Source of the DNA: Areca catechu
Lineage: Eukaryota; Streptophyta; Magnoliopsida; Arecales; Arecaceae
Length of the DNA stretch: 64,000 bases
NCBI GenBank assembly: GCA_021397845.1
Contig: CM038053.1
Span: 105,998,026-106,062,025, forward strand
Direction of reading: 5' to 3'
Made by a program: the position numbers and the translations under genes. Of the stretch, positions 53,882 through 64,000 are shown one piece after another. The notes below the pieces were generated by a model, which was not told where the DNA came from, ran no database searches, and saw only the letters and a list, made by a program, of their open reading frames with translations. The number at the start of each line of letters is the position of its first letter. Position 1 is the first letter of the stretch.

Positions 53882-55866
53882 TGATGCAAGACAAAATAAA
53901 AACCAAACTACTAATATTATTGATTAATTAGTAGAGAAAAACATAAACTAATTTTTTATGTTTTTATCAGATTTTTAAAGAAGACTTCAATGGAGGCAGA
54001 AACAGAAACTAGTTATTATCTACCCACAAGTAAACCTACAAATTAACTAAGAAAGCAGGACTTGGTGAATGAAAAATCACCGTAAACTAGGGTTTATCTT
54101 ATCAACAAATCAGAGAATAATGAGAAAGGAATAAGTTTCAATTTTACCAATGAAGAAATGCTCCTCCGAATCAGATCTGATAGAACTCTCAAGATCTTCA
54201 CGGTAGGGTTTCAAGAACTCGATTCTGGGCTCCGATCTTCCACACAAAGCTGGTTTCGAGGCAAGAACACATGATCTTGATTCCTATTCACCTATAACAC
54301 TCAACAATAAAAATCATGAATTAAAAAAAAATAGCAAAAAAAGAAAGAATGAAAGGAATGGAAGGTTTAGAAATAGTGGTTTTTAATTTTTGGGTCGACT
54401 AGATAAGTAGGGCCTCACACCCCGCGATGTTCCATAGAACAAAGGAAGGGCCTCACACTCCACAATGTATAGAGCAAAGGAAGAAGATTTTTTAACAGAA
54501 TAACACTCTTATTGAATAATAATTGATTACAAGGGGGTTGGAGGGGTATTTATAGACCCCAATCAGTGGTGTAAAGGATACAACTACTAGTCTTTTTCTA
54601 CCTTGGACTACAACTCTTAGAATCCTGTTTTAGGTAGCCCAGACTCTTGTTTGCTGAGAAGATCTGGACTCCTTTCAAAGTGGGCGAAATCTTGAGGCTT
54701 GTCATCCAAAGTGGGCACCCAAGTGGTGGATTGGTGAGATGGCTTGATATAGGGTCAAGATGCTCCACCACTTGGTCTTGCTTGTTGGACTCTAGAGTCT
54801 TGATGATGTGGTCTTCTATAGGTGAGTGGACTCTTCAGTTTGGATAGGAGAGTATTCAAGAGTTTTGGTGAGACTCTTGAGTTTTGGATAGGAGAGGACT
54901 CAAGAGTTTTGGTGAGACTCTTGAGTTCTGGAGATTTAAGCAGCTTCCAACCTGTTTGAGTGAAATGCTGTGGTAGAGAATCTTTGAACCTCTTTCATTT
55001 AGTGAATGGATACCTTGGAACTCTCTTTGAAGTAGGCAACAAGAAGGAGTGGAAAGCTTGGCTGACCTCTTCTTAAATTGGCATGAAATAATTTGAATGG
55101 GGCTGCCAATGTGGAGAACTCCTTCTGCTTTACACCACTTAAAAAGAAGGGCGCCAATTTGGAATTCATTTAAGACATGGCATGTGGGATGTCCAAACAT
55201 AAGTGACATAGCAAGTGTGTTGTCCCAATGGCAAGTAATTTTTAAACATATCATGTATTCTTATCCTGGTTAAAGTGCCAGGCAGTGTTGTCCCAAAGAC
55301 ATGTCCAAACATGACATGTGTTGATGTCCGAATCCTTGAAAAGGTGGTGCCAAGAAGAGGTTGTGACTTGGGCTAGCACATGGGTTGTCTTGAGCTAGCA
55401 CATGGGGTCACATGGATCTTCAATTAGGTGCACATGGGATGTTGTCTTGGATCCCTCTTGTAATATAGGACTCAATGACTCAACTAGTTACATGGACTCA
55501 ATAAATAAAAAATCACATGACTCAACTAAATAACCAACCATACTTAATTAGGCTTGCAAATAAAAACCCAATTAAAGTTCGTAAAAAGGGCTAATTCAAA
55601 CCAGACCATTTAAATCCCAATTGGATAAATAGGGTTTGACTCAATTAGGATTTCGACTCAACTTGGTAAAAAGGATTTTATTCCAAAATAAACAAAACCC
55701 TAATTACAGTTGGTAAAAAGGGTTTACCCTAACTAAATCAAAATAATAGAATTTAAAATAAATATTTACATGATAAAAAGGATTTGGGTTCAGGGTTTTA
55801 CTCGCAGGTGATCCACGGGGTTTGCATTCTACCTATCAATTTCTTTTAGTCCTGGTGCCCGCACCA
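53882..55866 (-). repeat. 5' LTR of Gypsy-3
   Basis: 1,985 bp; plus strand TGATGCAAGAC to GGTGCCCGCACCA. On the minus strand it starts TGGTGCGGGCACC, the same as the Gypsy-1 and element B LTR starts. Confidence 0.92.
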
Positions 55867-58545
55867 AGAAGAGAGTTCAATTTGTCAGTAGTTCAGCCCA
55901 TAGTGCAGTCCCACTAGAACTAGTTCATACTGATGTGTGAGGACCAGCTCCGATTTCAATCAGAAATGGAGTGAGATACTTCTTGACCCTGATAGATTAT
56001 TTTTCCATGAAGGTTTGGGTCTATTCATGAAGGAAAAATCGGAAGTCTTCTCAAGATTCAAGGTTTGGAAAGCTAAAGTGGAGAAGGAGCAGGGTAAAAG
56101 TGTGAAGTGTCTACGTTCAGACAATAGCGGAGAGTACACTAGTAAGGAGTTCAATTATTTTTTTTGAGTGTAGCATCAAAATACACTTCTCGGTTAGAGA
56201 AACTCCTCAGTAGAATGGGGTGGCTGAATAAATAAATAGGACCATTATGGAAAAGGCACAGTGCATGAGGCTGGAGGCAGGGCTTTCTAAAAAGTTTTGG
56301 GTTAACACAATTGATGCAGCCTATTATTTGATGAATCGGTCACCTCACACTAAGTTAGATGATGGAATTCTAGAGGAAAGATGGTTTAGAATGAAGATTG
56401 GGTTGAGCCATCTATGGGTGTTTGGTGCACAGCATTTGTGCACGTAGGTGATGGTGAGTAGAGTAAATTGGTTGCCAGATCTCGGAAGATGATATTCTTG
56501 GGATATCCAAGAAGAGTTGAGGGATACCAACTATAGGATCCCTTGGAGATGAAGGTCATCATCAGTAAAGATGTGACCTTTGATGAAAATTTAGTTCTTC
56601 AAAGGTTAGGTGGCATGGAGGAGCAACAGGAGTAGCAGGTGGTCTAGCAGGGCAGCATTGGACAATTCACATCATTTTCTATTTTGCCACTTTTAGGTGC
56701 ATCTGGAGGACTTGATATTCAAGTGGAGCACTCCCAAAGGGTGCCTCCACATGTGAAAAGAGCTTAGATAGGTGATGGAAGCCAGGAGGACTAGCAGGAG
56801 CGGGCTGCACTCAGGATGGATATCAGGGTTGCGCTACACAAGTCCAAAAAGAACGTCAGGCAACTAGATTGATATGGCTTTGGAGAGACGGTGTCATACA
56901 TCTTGGTGACAATAAATGGAGGCCCTTACACCAATGAGGCTATGGAGAGCCAAGACAAAGAGAGGTAGGTCCAAGCAATGTTCAAGGACATGCAGTATCT
57001 CTACAAGAATGATACATGGCAACTGGTATAGTTGCCACAAGGAACGAAACCTATAGGATGCAAGTAGGTTTACTAACTCAAGGAGGGACCTTTGGAAGAG
57101 GGAGGCATCAGGTTCAAAGCTTGATTAGTGGCCAAGGGATACTCTTAGAAGGAAGGAATTGACTTCAGCGAGATTTTCTCTCCCGTTGTCAGACATACTT
57201 CCATCAAGATACTACTAAGCATTATAACAGCTCAAGACTTGGAGCTGGAGCATATGGATGTCAAGATGGAATTTCTCCATGGGAATCTAGAGGAAAGCAT
57301 CTATATGGAGCAGCCCCTAGGGTTTAGAGAGTCAGGATCAGAAGGAAAAGTCTGTTTATTGCAGAAGTCACTGTACTAGTTGAAGCAGTCATCGAGATAG
57401 TGGTACAAGTAGTTCGATACTTTTGTAAGGAGTATTGGGCATTCCAGGTGTGATTATGATTCTTGTATTTTTGTGAGGACTTTGGATGATGGCTTTAGGA
57501 TCTATCTACTCTTGTATGTGAATGATATGCTGATATCATGCAAGAGTAGAAAGATTGTGCAGGAACTGAAGGCAACTTTATCTCGAGAGTTTGAGATGAA
57601 AGATTTGGGGCCTGCAAGGAAGATCTTAGGGATGGAAATCTTTAGAGACCGATCCAAGAAGGTGCTGAATTTATCTCAGGGTGGTTATCTAAATAAGGTT
57701 TTGGAGAGATATGGGATGGAGGAAGCAAAATCGATAGAGTTGCCTATTACTGAACACTTCAGACTCTCGAAGACCATGGCACCATAGACCGAGGTGAAGG
57801 TTTAGGAGATGGAGAGGGTGTTGTATACCTCTTGTGTAGGAAGTCTCATATACACCATGGTTTGTTGTAGGCCGGATATCGCCTATGCAGTGAGTTCGGT
57901 CAGCAGGTTCGTGGTGCAACCTAGCAGGGAGCACTAGCGAGCACTGAAGGGAGTCTTCAAGTATTTGGTAGGCACAGTTGGAGTTGGCATCTGCTATGGA
58001 TAGTGAGGAGGTGCCGAGAGACTCTCCAACACATTCGAGGAGGCTCAAGGGCTGATAAGAGGCTTTGTGGATACGGATTTTGGTGGAGATGTGGACACCC
58101 ATCACTGAATGATAGGTTTTATTTTCAGCTTGTATGGAGGTCCCGTTTCATGGAGATCTTGCTTGTAGCCCATTACAGCTTTATTAACCATGGAGGTAGA
58201 GTACATTAGTGTTACAGAGGCAGCAAAGAAGGCCCTATGACTGAAGGACTTAGCACTGGAGATGGGCCTCGAATAGGAGGCTATCAGGGTGCACTGCGAT
58301 AGCCAGAGTGTACTTCTACTTGCATAGAACTCTGTCTATCATGCTCAGACCAAGCATATCTATATCAAATACCATCAAATTAGAGAGCTTGTGGAGGATG
58401 GCCAGGTGGAGCTAGTGAAGGTGCACACCAAGGAGAAACCAGTAGATGCACTGACAAAGGTTCTACCACATGATAGCTTTCGCAAGTGTGTGGCACTGAT
58501 ACAGCTTGTGGACAAGATGGAGTTGGTTGAAGCCTTGAAGCACCA
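55867..58545 (+). pseudogene. Copia-2 integrase, RT and RNase H
   Basis: Continues from 46096. Integrase: RVQFVSSSAHSAVPLELVHT, then CLRSDNSGEYTSKEF with a catalytic Asp. RT: GTKPIGCK, LVAKGYS, EGIDFSEIFSPVV and MDVKMEFLHGNLEESIYME, then LLLYVNDMLISCKSRKIVQE. The RT site reads YVND, where YVDD is required, so it is inactive. RNase H carries ADALTKVLPHDSF-like residues near 58440 before the purine tract. Stops are frequent, for example HTDV followed by a stop. The element was therefore non-functional apart from the insertion. Confidence 0.85.
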
Positions 58546-58555
58546 AGGTGGAGAT
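58544..58555 (+). other. Polypurine tract of Copia-2
   Basis: CAAGGTGGAGAT directly before the 3' LTR start TGTTGAGTCTC at 58556. Confidence 0.8.
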
Positions 58556-59532
58556 TGTTGAGTCTCATGTGGTGCTTCCAAGGCTCAGGGGACTAAGGCT
58601 AAGGCCAAGGTCCAATGATCATGATGCTGTCATGGAATTTCTAGGGCTAGTTTGGGCCCTACGATGAAAGGTTGTTAGCCTTTCGAGTCTTGAGGATTTA
58701 GAGACTTAGGCCTCAAGGGGCCAACTTGTATTGGACCAGTTTTGAGTCCTAGATATGTATGATTGGGTTGAGTCAAGGGTGTACTTGGGCTTGGAAAACT
58801 CAATTATGCATTAAGTTGGCCTATGGGAGTTTTAGGATTAGGTCATGATGACTTAGTATATATATACTTTGTATATGGGGCTGATTGAAGCTGCCATACT
58901 AAAATAACCCTTTTTTCTAGATATCCATTTTCTTCCTCCCTCTCTTCCTCTCTGGTTATCACTCTCTATCAAGGTATTATCAGCATCCAAGCAACCATAC
59001 CCTAGGAAGGGAAAAATTCCTTAGCGCCTAGAGACTCCTAGATGAAGTAGGAATCCCTAACACAAGGGATTCTTGTGCCGCCCACTTGCAAATCCTATTC
59101 CCATCAATATGGTGATCTTAAGACTATTCAAGGTTGGTTCCAAGTCCTATTTATAGGGGGATTAGATTTGAAAGAGATCTGGTTAGATTGGTGGGTGTTG
59201 GAAGAAGATTGTCATGGTTTCCTAGTCCAAGTAAGAAACCCAGCACCTAGCATCTTTGGAGTTGTCATCACTCTATCCTTTTGGAGTTTGACCAGGATCT
59301 TTGAAGGGTTGAGTTCTTACTAGTTGAAGGTCCCAAGAGAGGTGGTTTCATATCCATATCAAATCTGGAATGTTCGAGGCACTCTGAACAAGTTAGGAGA
59401 TTTCCGCACAAGAAGGCTAAATCATTGTCAGGCTAATTGCTTCAATCCCCTATTGTTACCGCTTTCAATATAATATTCTGAGATTAGTTACTGGTAGAAG
59501 GTTATCCATGCACCTAGGAGCATGCTCCAACA
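58556..59532 (+). repeat. 3' LTR of Copia-2
   Basis: 977 bp, TGTTGAGTCTCATGTGG to CATGCTCCAACA, with intact TG...CA ends. Clearly diverged from the 5' LTR. Confidence 0.92.
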
Positions 59533-59537
59533 CTAGA
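59533..59537. other. Target duplication CTAGA, right copy (Copia-2)
   Basis: Identical to 43652-43656. Confidence 0.95.
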
Positions 59538-60400
59538 CTTCATAGATGAACTTGGCTTCCAAAAGCTTCTCCACCTCCTATTTGATAGCATGTTGGCACT
59601 CAGAGGTGAAACTTCTATTCTTCTAACAAACTAGGGGTACATAGGGTCAATGTTGAGGCAATGCTCCATAACCTCTAGGTCAACACCTGGCATGTCGGTT
59701 GCCATCCATACAAAAATATTGGTATTCACATGGAGGAACTCCACTAATTGAGTTTTGAACTGCTCACTTTGCTCTCTCCCGACATACACCACTCGGGAGG
59801 CATTAGTTAAGTCCAGGGGAACATGAACAGTTCCTCTACAGGCTCTCCATACTATAGCTTTTGTTGATCTCAGAGGTTGAGGCTCTCGATTGATATGGCT
59901 TCCTTGGGTTTTTGCTTGAGGGTCATCACATAGCATCGCCTTGCCAAGGCCTAATCACCTCGTATCTCCCCAACCCTATGGGGAGTGGGGAACTTTATCA
60001 GTAGGTGGTAGGTCAAGACCACGGCTCATAAAACATTTATGCTTGGTCTCCTTAGGATGGCATTATAAGCTGCAAAAATTCTAACCACCAAAAAATCAAG
60101 AAAAATTATGGCCTATCTCAGGGCCCTATCGACTATCACAAGTGATGTCAAGATGCCCTCGATAGGAATAGCATCCCCAAAAAAACTAATCAATAGAGTG
60201 CTCACCCTTCAGAGGTGATCTTTGGGTAGGCCCATCTGAGAGAAGCATCATAGAATAAAATATTTGTGGATCTTTCATTATCTACCAGGATTCCTTTTAC
60301 ATCACAGTTCGAGATAAGGAAAATAACCACAAGATCATTATGTGGGAACAATACTCCATCAACATTGATAGAGAAAAAGGTAATAAGCTCTTCTCCTATT
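59538..60400 (-). pseudogene. Protease, linker and RT start of the Tat-like element
   Basis: Minus strand: protease-like CDVKGILVDNERSTNIFYS-like sequence near 60300, where DNG is replaced by DNE. Then the linker ASRVVYVGREQSEQFKTQLV, FLHVNTNIFVWMATDMPGVD and HCLNIDPMYP (59936-59631), a conserved segment just before gypsy RT. RT begins EVEKLLEAKF next to the Copia-2 insertion at 59538. The frame is broken several times. Confidence 0.8.
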
Positions 60401-60889
60401 CTTTGGCATTTGGGCTAAGAGTTTCCATCTAGGCCACTTGGCATAGACCTGCTACCCAGAGAAGCTTTCCCCCCAGTAACCAGCTTGCTAGAGATGGTGT
60501 CGATAAGGATTCTATTCTTGACAAGGGGTTGGCTGTCGGCTAGGGTTCTTGGCTAGTGACCTCCAAAGCATTAGGCTAACTAACATAGCTACATAGGTAG
60601 CCTCATCAGATTAGTTACTTAATCTCTTTTTTCAGGGAGATATAGTCTTCAATGTTATGCTCGTGGTTTCGATGAAACTGGCAGTATTTCTTAGGATCCA
60701 TCTAGATTTTCTTGCTCATCTTTCTCGATTACTAGACAATATCTTGATTTTTGACTTCCATCAAGATCTGCCCCCGGGGAACATTTAAAAGAGTGAAGTC
60801 CTCCCGATGAGGTGGCCTAGGACTTCCAGATCGATGGAGGAACTCCTTGTCCCGATTCTTCTTCTACTATTGTTGCTACTATTGAGGGG

Positions 60890-62117
60890 GAAGTGTGGGA
60901 CAAAAACAATCCTCCCGAAGATGTTTTCGGTCTCTCCTTCTTCTTTCACTTCTCCATCATGCCTTCCTCAGCATTGATGTACTTTTTAGCATGGGTCAAA
61001 AACTCAGGAAGGCTCCAGGAAACTTCTTGGAAAGGAAGAAGTAAAAACTATCTCCATACGGTCCTTTCTTCAGGACTGACATGGCAACAGAATATTCAAG
61101 TTTGTGAACCTCTAGCAAGCTGCTTTGAAATGGCCTATGTAGTGGTAGAGAGACTTGCCTTTCTCTTGTTGGACAGAAAAGAGGAAGTCAAGGCCTCGCT
61201 CAGGTCTCTTGCTTCTTTGAAATTAGGCCATGAACCATTAATCAAATTCTTCAAACAAATGGATTGACCCTAGTGAGAGTCGAGTGTACTAGGCTCTTAT
61301 CACTTTCCTGAGGTGGTTAGGAAGGTCTTCCGCATGAGGGCGTCCAATATACCTTGGAGTAGCATATGAGACCTAAAGCTTTCTATGTGGTCAAATGGGT
61401 CAGAGGTACCATCGTAGGCCTCCATGGCAGGTGCCTTAAAGTGGCGAGGCACCAATTCCTCCATGATCTTATAAGAGAATGGGAGGCAAATTGTAAACCA
61501 AGATTTACTACCTAAAAACAGGTTCTACTAGTAAAGCTCCTTCAGGTAGCCATCCATCTCTTGAAGCTTTCAGGCCAGCTCACCCTGTCATCCAGATAGT
61601 CAAGCAGGGTGAGGGCTTGAAGATACCTCTAGCGAAGCATCCTATGTAAAGGATGAGGAAACATAAACAAGAGGGTTGGATAGGCACACCTCATCCAGCT
61701 CTCGACAGGAATGGTGACCACAAGATGCGGTGGGCTGGGGTGAGGCTCGGTGGGGAGCTCACCTTGATCTCCAGGTCAATTGCCTTACTCGAGGGATCTT
61801 TGGCTCTACAGTAGGGGTGACCCCTAGCTTGTCCTATGCCCTAAGCTTGCCTTGCCCCAAGGGTAGTTTGCCTCGTGCCCCAAACGGGTGATGAGTTAGT
61901 TCTGCTCTAACCACAGCAAGGTTTGCTATAGACCCTGCACCAAGGCAATCAGTGCTTGGACCTACTGGGAGAGGTGCTGGAACTGTTCAAGGATGACAGT
62001 CGAAGCAACTCAAAGCCCCATCTCTCCCCCTTTGGAGGAACTAGGGATGGGATAGCCAAGGTCGTAGATGTCTCAATAAGGGTAGACATGATCATCCTCT
62101 TCCCCTTGGCCATGGTA
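60890..62117 (-). pseudogene. gag of the Tat-like element
   Basis: ATG 62117 (MAKGKRMIMSTLIETSTT) opens a minus-strand reading. After several stops comes the gag core at about 61480-61370: MEELVPRHFKAPAMEAYDGT, then SDPFDHIESFRSHMLLQG, as in plant Tat gag. A further block near 61260-61130 corresponds to the SWPNFKEARDLSEA-type region. The region is decayed; capsid-like identity is clear only around YDGTSDPFDHIESF. Confidence 0.78.
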
Positions 62118-62290
62118 AAAATTGAAGGCAACGTGAAACCAAAGGAAAACTCCAATCCTTAATGGAGTTTACAAGCCCTTCCTCTAATGGAAATATATTG
62201 CTACTCCCGAGAGGTGGTGCTGACTCAGGCTCAACTCAAATAGGGCTAGATCTAAAGTGGCTGCTAACATGCAGTCAGATCTCGCAGGAT
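62118..62290 (-). other. Leader of the Tat-like element
   Basis: Short non-coding stretch between LTR and gag. I cannot place the PBS with confidence. Confidence 0.4.
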
Positions 62291-63249
62291 CCTATCACCA
62301 CAAGTTAGTCCTGCAAGACATAGAAGACCAGAAAGTCTGACACACCAAGGATGAGTTCTTGCTGGTGGACCCTCCAATGTCTAAGTCAGTCTCCTAGAGA
62401 GGTAAACAAAGAAGGCATGGAGTTCCCTCTGGGTTTGGAGTAAGAATGGAAGAGGAACTAAAAAAGCAACCAAGAAGGGAGATGGAATGAAATCTATAGG
62501 AGAAGGGGATCTTAGTGCGTATGAGTCTCGCTTCCAGGGAGATGGCACATTGGTGAGTGAAGTTATGGAGATTGGGGCACTTCAAAAGTGTGTGGGATGG
62601 CTTGCAGGGACTTCACTTAAGTGGCGAGCTATGGAAGACTCAATTCAAGGAGCTCATGGTGTGCTTGAAGGTGAGAACGGGGAGAAGGTTCCTTTATGGT
62701 GGAAGGAAGGTGTTCTTTGGAAAAGCAGACTCTCGATTCTATCTCCCTCATCTACTCTTATTCTTCTCCTAGTGTCCCTACCATGACCTTCTAGACTTCA
62801 ACCTTCTTACTTATATGTAGGGTCTTGGGGAACCAATTTATAGGCATGTAACTGAAGTCTAAGAACAAGAAATGATAGCTAGCATATTCTGGCAATTACA
62901 GGCATGCCCGGAGTAGGAGATCATGCCATGATAGGTGAGGCAGGGAATGGTGGCCATCACTGCATATCCTTATGGTGGAGCATCCCTCAAGTGGCAAACA
63001 TTAATAACCATTGCACCTGAAGAATGCACAGTACAGCAGATATGGTAGGCCTCATAGAAGTCGATGTGCATGCAAAGAGTTGGTGGGCATGCATCTCTAT
63101 GCCCAGGTGATGAGGCGTTGGGAGGTAGTCTATTTGCTTGAGCTGGGTGACACATGTCTAGAATGGGTTGGAGCTTAGATGCCATGCTAGACCTACCGAA
63201 CCAATACATATCAAAGTTAGTTTGCTCATTCAATCTTATTTACTTATGA
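62290..63249 (-). repeat. 5' LTR of the Tat-like element
   Basis: On the minus strand TGTCATAAG at 63249 is the probable start; CCTATAAATTGG (about 62843) is a plausible TATA box. The 3' edge near 62290 is an estimate. GACTTAGACATTGGAGGGTC near 62375 resembles the end of the D LTR. Confidence 0.55.
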
Positions 63250-64000
63250 CATAGTCTAGAAACACATGCGAGAGAAGAAGCGATATTAAAATAAAAGTTC
63301 TATCATTAATTCAGAAGAAAATGTCTACAAAGACCTCTCAAAGGTTACATAAATCTTACAAAAGAAAAGAAATGGTAAGGCCCTATGGTTCAAAAGTCGA
63401 GACATCTTTAGAGGCGTTAGCAATAGTGAAGGCCGAGACTGAAAAAAATAAATGTGCAAAGCTTGCTAAAAAATCTGCAAGGTTTCTAAAACCCTGACAG
63501 AAGTAACTTATGAAACTATTTTATAAAAGCATGCTAAAATTTAATTAAAATATACATAAGGATCTATCTAACATGTTGATTAGAACTTCATCATAAAAAC
63601 TCACATCTAAAACAAAATAAATATAAGAAGGAAATCAATCTTACCTTGATCGCTATCCTTTTCTTCAACCTCGATCGGATTAGATTTGGTGGATGCTTGG
63701 GATTCCAGTCAGAGCCATGCATGTTCCTGACCTCTGCTGGTATCCTTATAGGAATGATGCTAATTAACTTTTCAAACCTCTCGGAGTGCTAGCCCCTTAG
63801 ACCTCTCCTTTGGCTTGGATCTGGACCTCTCTTCAAGCAAATCTTAAAGAGGAAGGCTACAGCCTTTGCACAAACCCTTCACACAATAGATAGGGATTGC
63901 TTTTAGGACACTAGGGGAGGAGGAAACTCTTTCTTCTTCCCTTCTACTCTCTCTAAACTCTTGATCTAGGAGTTTTTGGCATGGAACTTAGAAGAAAAGA
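63250..64000. other. Unassigned AT-rich sequence at the right edge
   Basis: No gene or domain recognised. It is probably the host of the Tat-like element or the next repeat. No repeated copy of it is in the window. Confidence 0.4.

Larger units (their letters stand above)
46102..55866 (-). mobile_element. Gypsy-3: chromodomain Ty3/gypsy element
   Basis: A 9.8-kb element on the minus strand with 1.98-kb LTRs (53882-55866 and 46102-48082), TGGT...ATCA ends, a tRNA-Met-like PBS, a leader, gag with zinc knuckle, DTG protease, RT with YFDD, integrase with CxxC and DD, GPY/F module and a chromodomain. Many stops and frameshifts. It shares LTR termini, leader blocks, gag start and chromodomain with Gypsy-1, which lacks pol. 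It lies between the pre-integrase and integrase coding regions of Copia-2. Confidence 0.93.
43657..59532 (+). mobile_element. Copia-2: Ty1/copia element split by Gypsy-3
   Basis: LTRs of 967 and 977 bp with TGTTG...CAACA ends (5' end decayed to CAAAA), PBS, gag-pol in copia order and a CTAGA target duplication. The interior is broken at 46101/55867 by Gypsy-3. LTRs differ clearly in places (roughly one base in ten), so it is older than Gypsy-1 or Copia-1. gag, protease and integrase carry many stops. Confidence 0.92.
42130..63249 (-). mobile_element. Tat-like Ty3/gypsy element, interrupted, 3' end lost
   Basis: Minus strand: 5' LTR (63249-62290), leader, gag (62117-60890), protease (about 60300), protease-RT linker and RT start (59936-59538), and the remaining RT with an extra RNase H-like domain (43651-42130). 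Copia-2 sits inside RT. The 3' LTR and integrase are missing, and Sirevirus 2 follows at about 42130. The order gag-PR-RT-RH with a domain of the type seen in Tat elements supports the lineage. Confidence 0.82.

Noticed and set aside
62487..63233. ORFs of 60-99 codons at the right end as genes
   Set aside because: They lie within the LTR of the Tat-like element, overlap each other on both strands and show no domain.

Overview
The window is plant nuclear heterochromatin made of nested LTR retrotransposons. I found no convincing host gene, rRNA, tRNA or CRISPR array. The plant origin rests on LTR elements primed by initiator Met-tRNA (TGGTATCAGAGC), chromodomain Ty3/gypsy elements, a Tat-like gypsy element and Sirevirus-like copia elements with an env-like gene. 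A large monocot genome is plausible, but this cannot be proved from the sequence.

Left part (1-20209). Two minus-strand gypsy pieces (A, 286-3145; B, 3146-4744) lie in the 3' LTR of a minus-strand Sirevirus-like copia element (4745-20209). That copia element has LTR, several polypurine tracts, env-like gene and RNase H/RT. Its RNase H is split at 8431/19174 by a plus-strand, chromodomain-bearing gypsy element (8432-19173) with a perfect TTGTG target duplication. This gypsy element is a composite: LTR, gag copy 1, truncated LTR, gag copy 2, integrase C-terminus plus chromodomain, LTR. It lacks protease, RT and RNase H.

Middle part (20210-29567). A GC-rich non-coding LTR-derived block (20210-25450) holds successive tandem arrays with periods of about 66, 49, 161, 31 and 22 bp. 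Next come a head-to-head gypsy fragment (25461-26975) and the 3' end of a second Sirevirus-like copia element.

Copia-1 (29568-39456, plus strand) splits that second Sirevirus. It has 2.4-kb, nearly identical LTRs and a nearly complete but frameshifted gag-pol. The Sirevirus RNase H and RT resume at 40355-42130.

Right part (42130-63249). A Tat-like gypsy element on the minus strand is split in its RT by Copia-2 (43657-59532, plus strand, TSD CTAGA). Copia-2 is split between its pre-integrase and integrase regions by Gypsy-3 (46102-55866, minus strand, near-perfect 5-bp TSD). Gypsy-3 is a chromodomain gypsy element with recognisable gag, DTG protease, RT, integrase and chromodomain, and could be a relative of an autonomous partner of the 8432-19173 element.

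No element here looks coding-competent, since every pol or gag carries stops, frameshifts or deletions. The most unusual signals are repeated primer-binding-site/LTR junctions in two related gypsy elements, with a possible third case, the pol-less composite gypsy with an acidic post-gag region, and structured repeat motifs in leaders and 3' UTRs.
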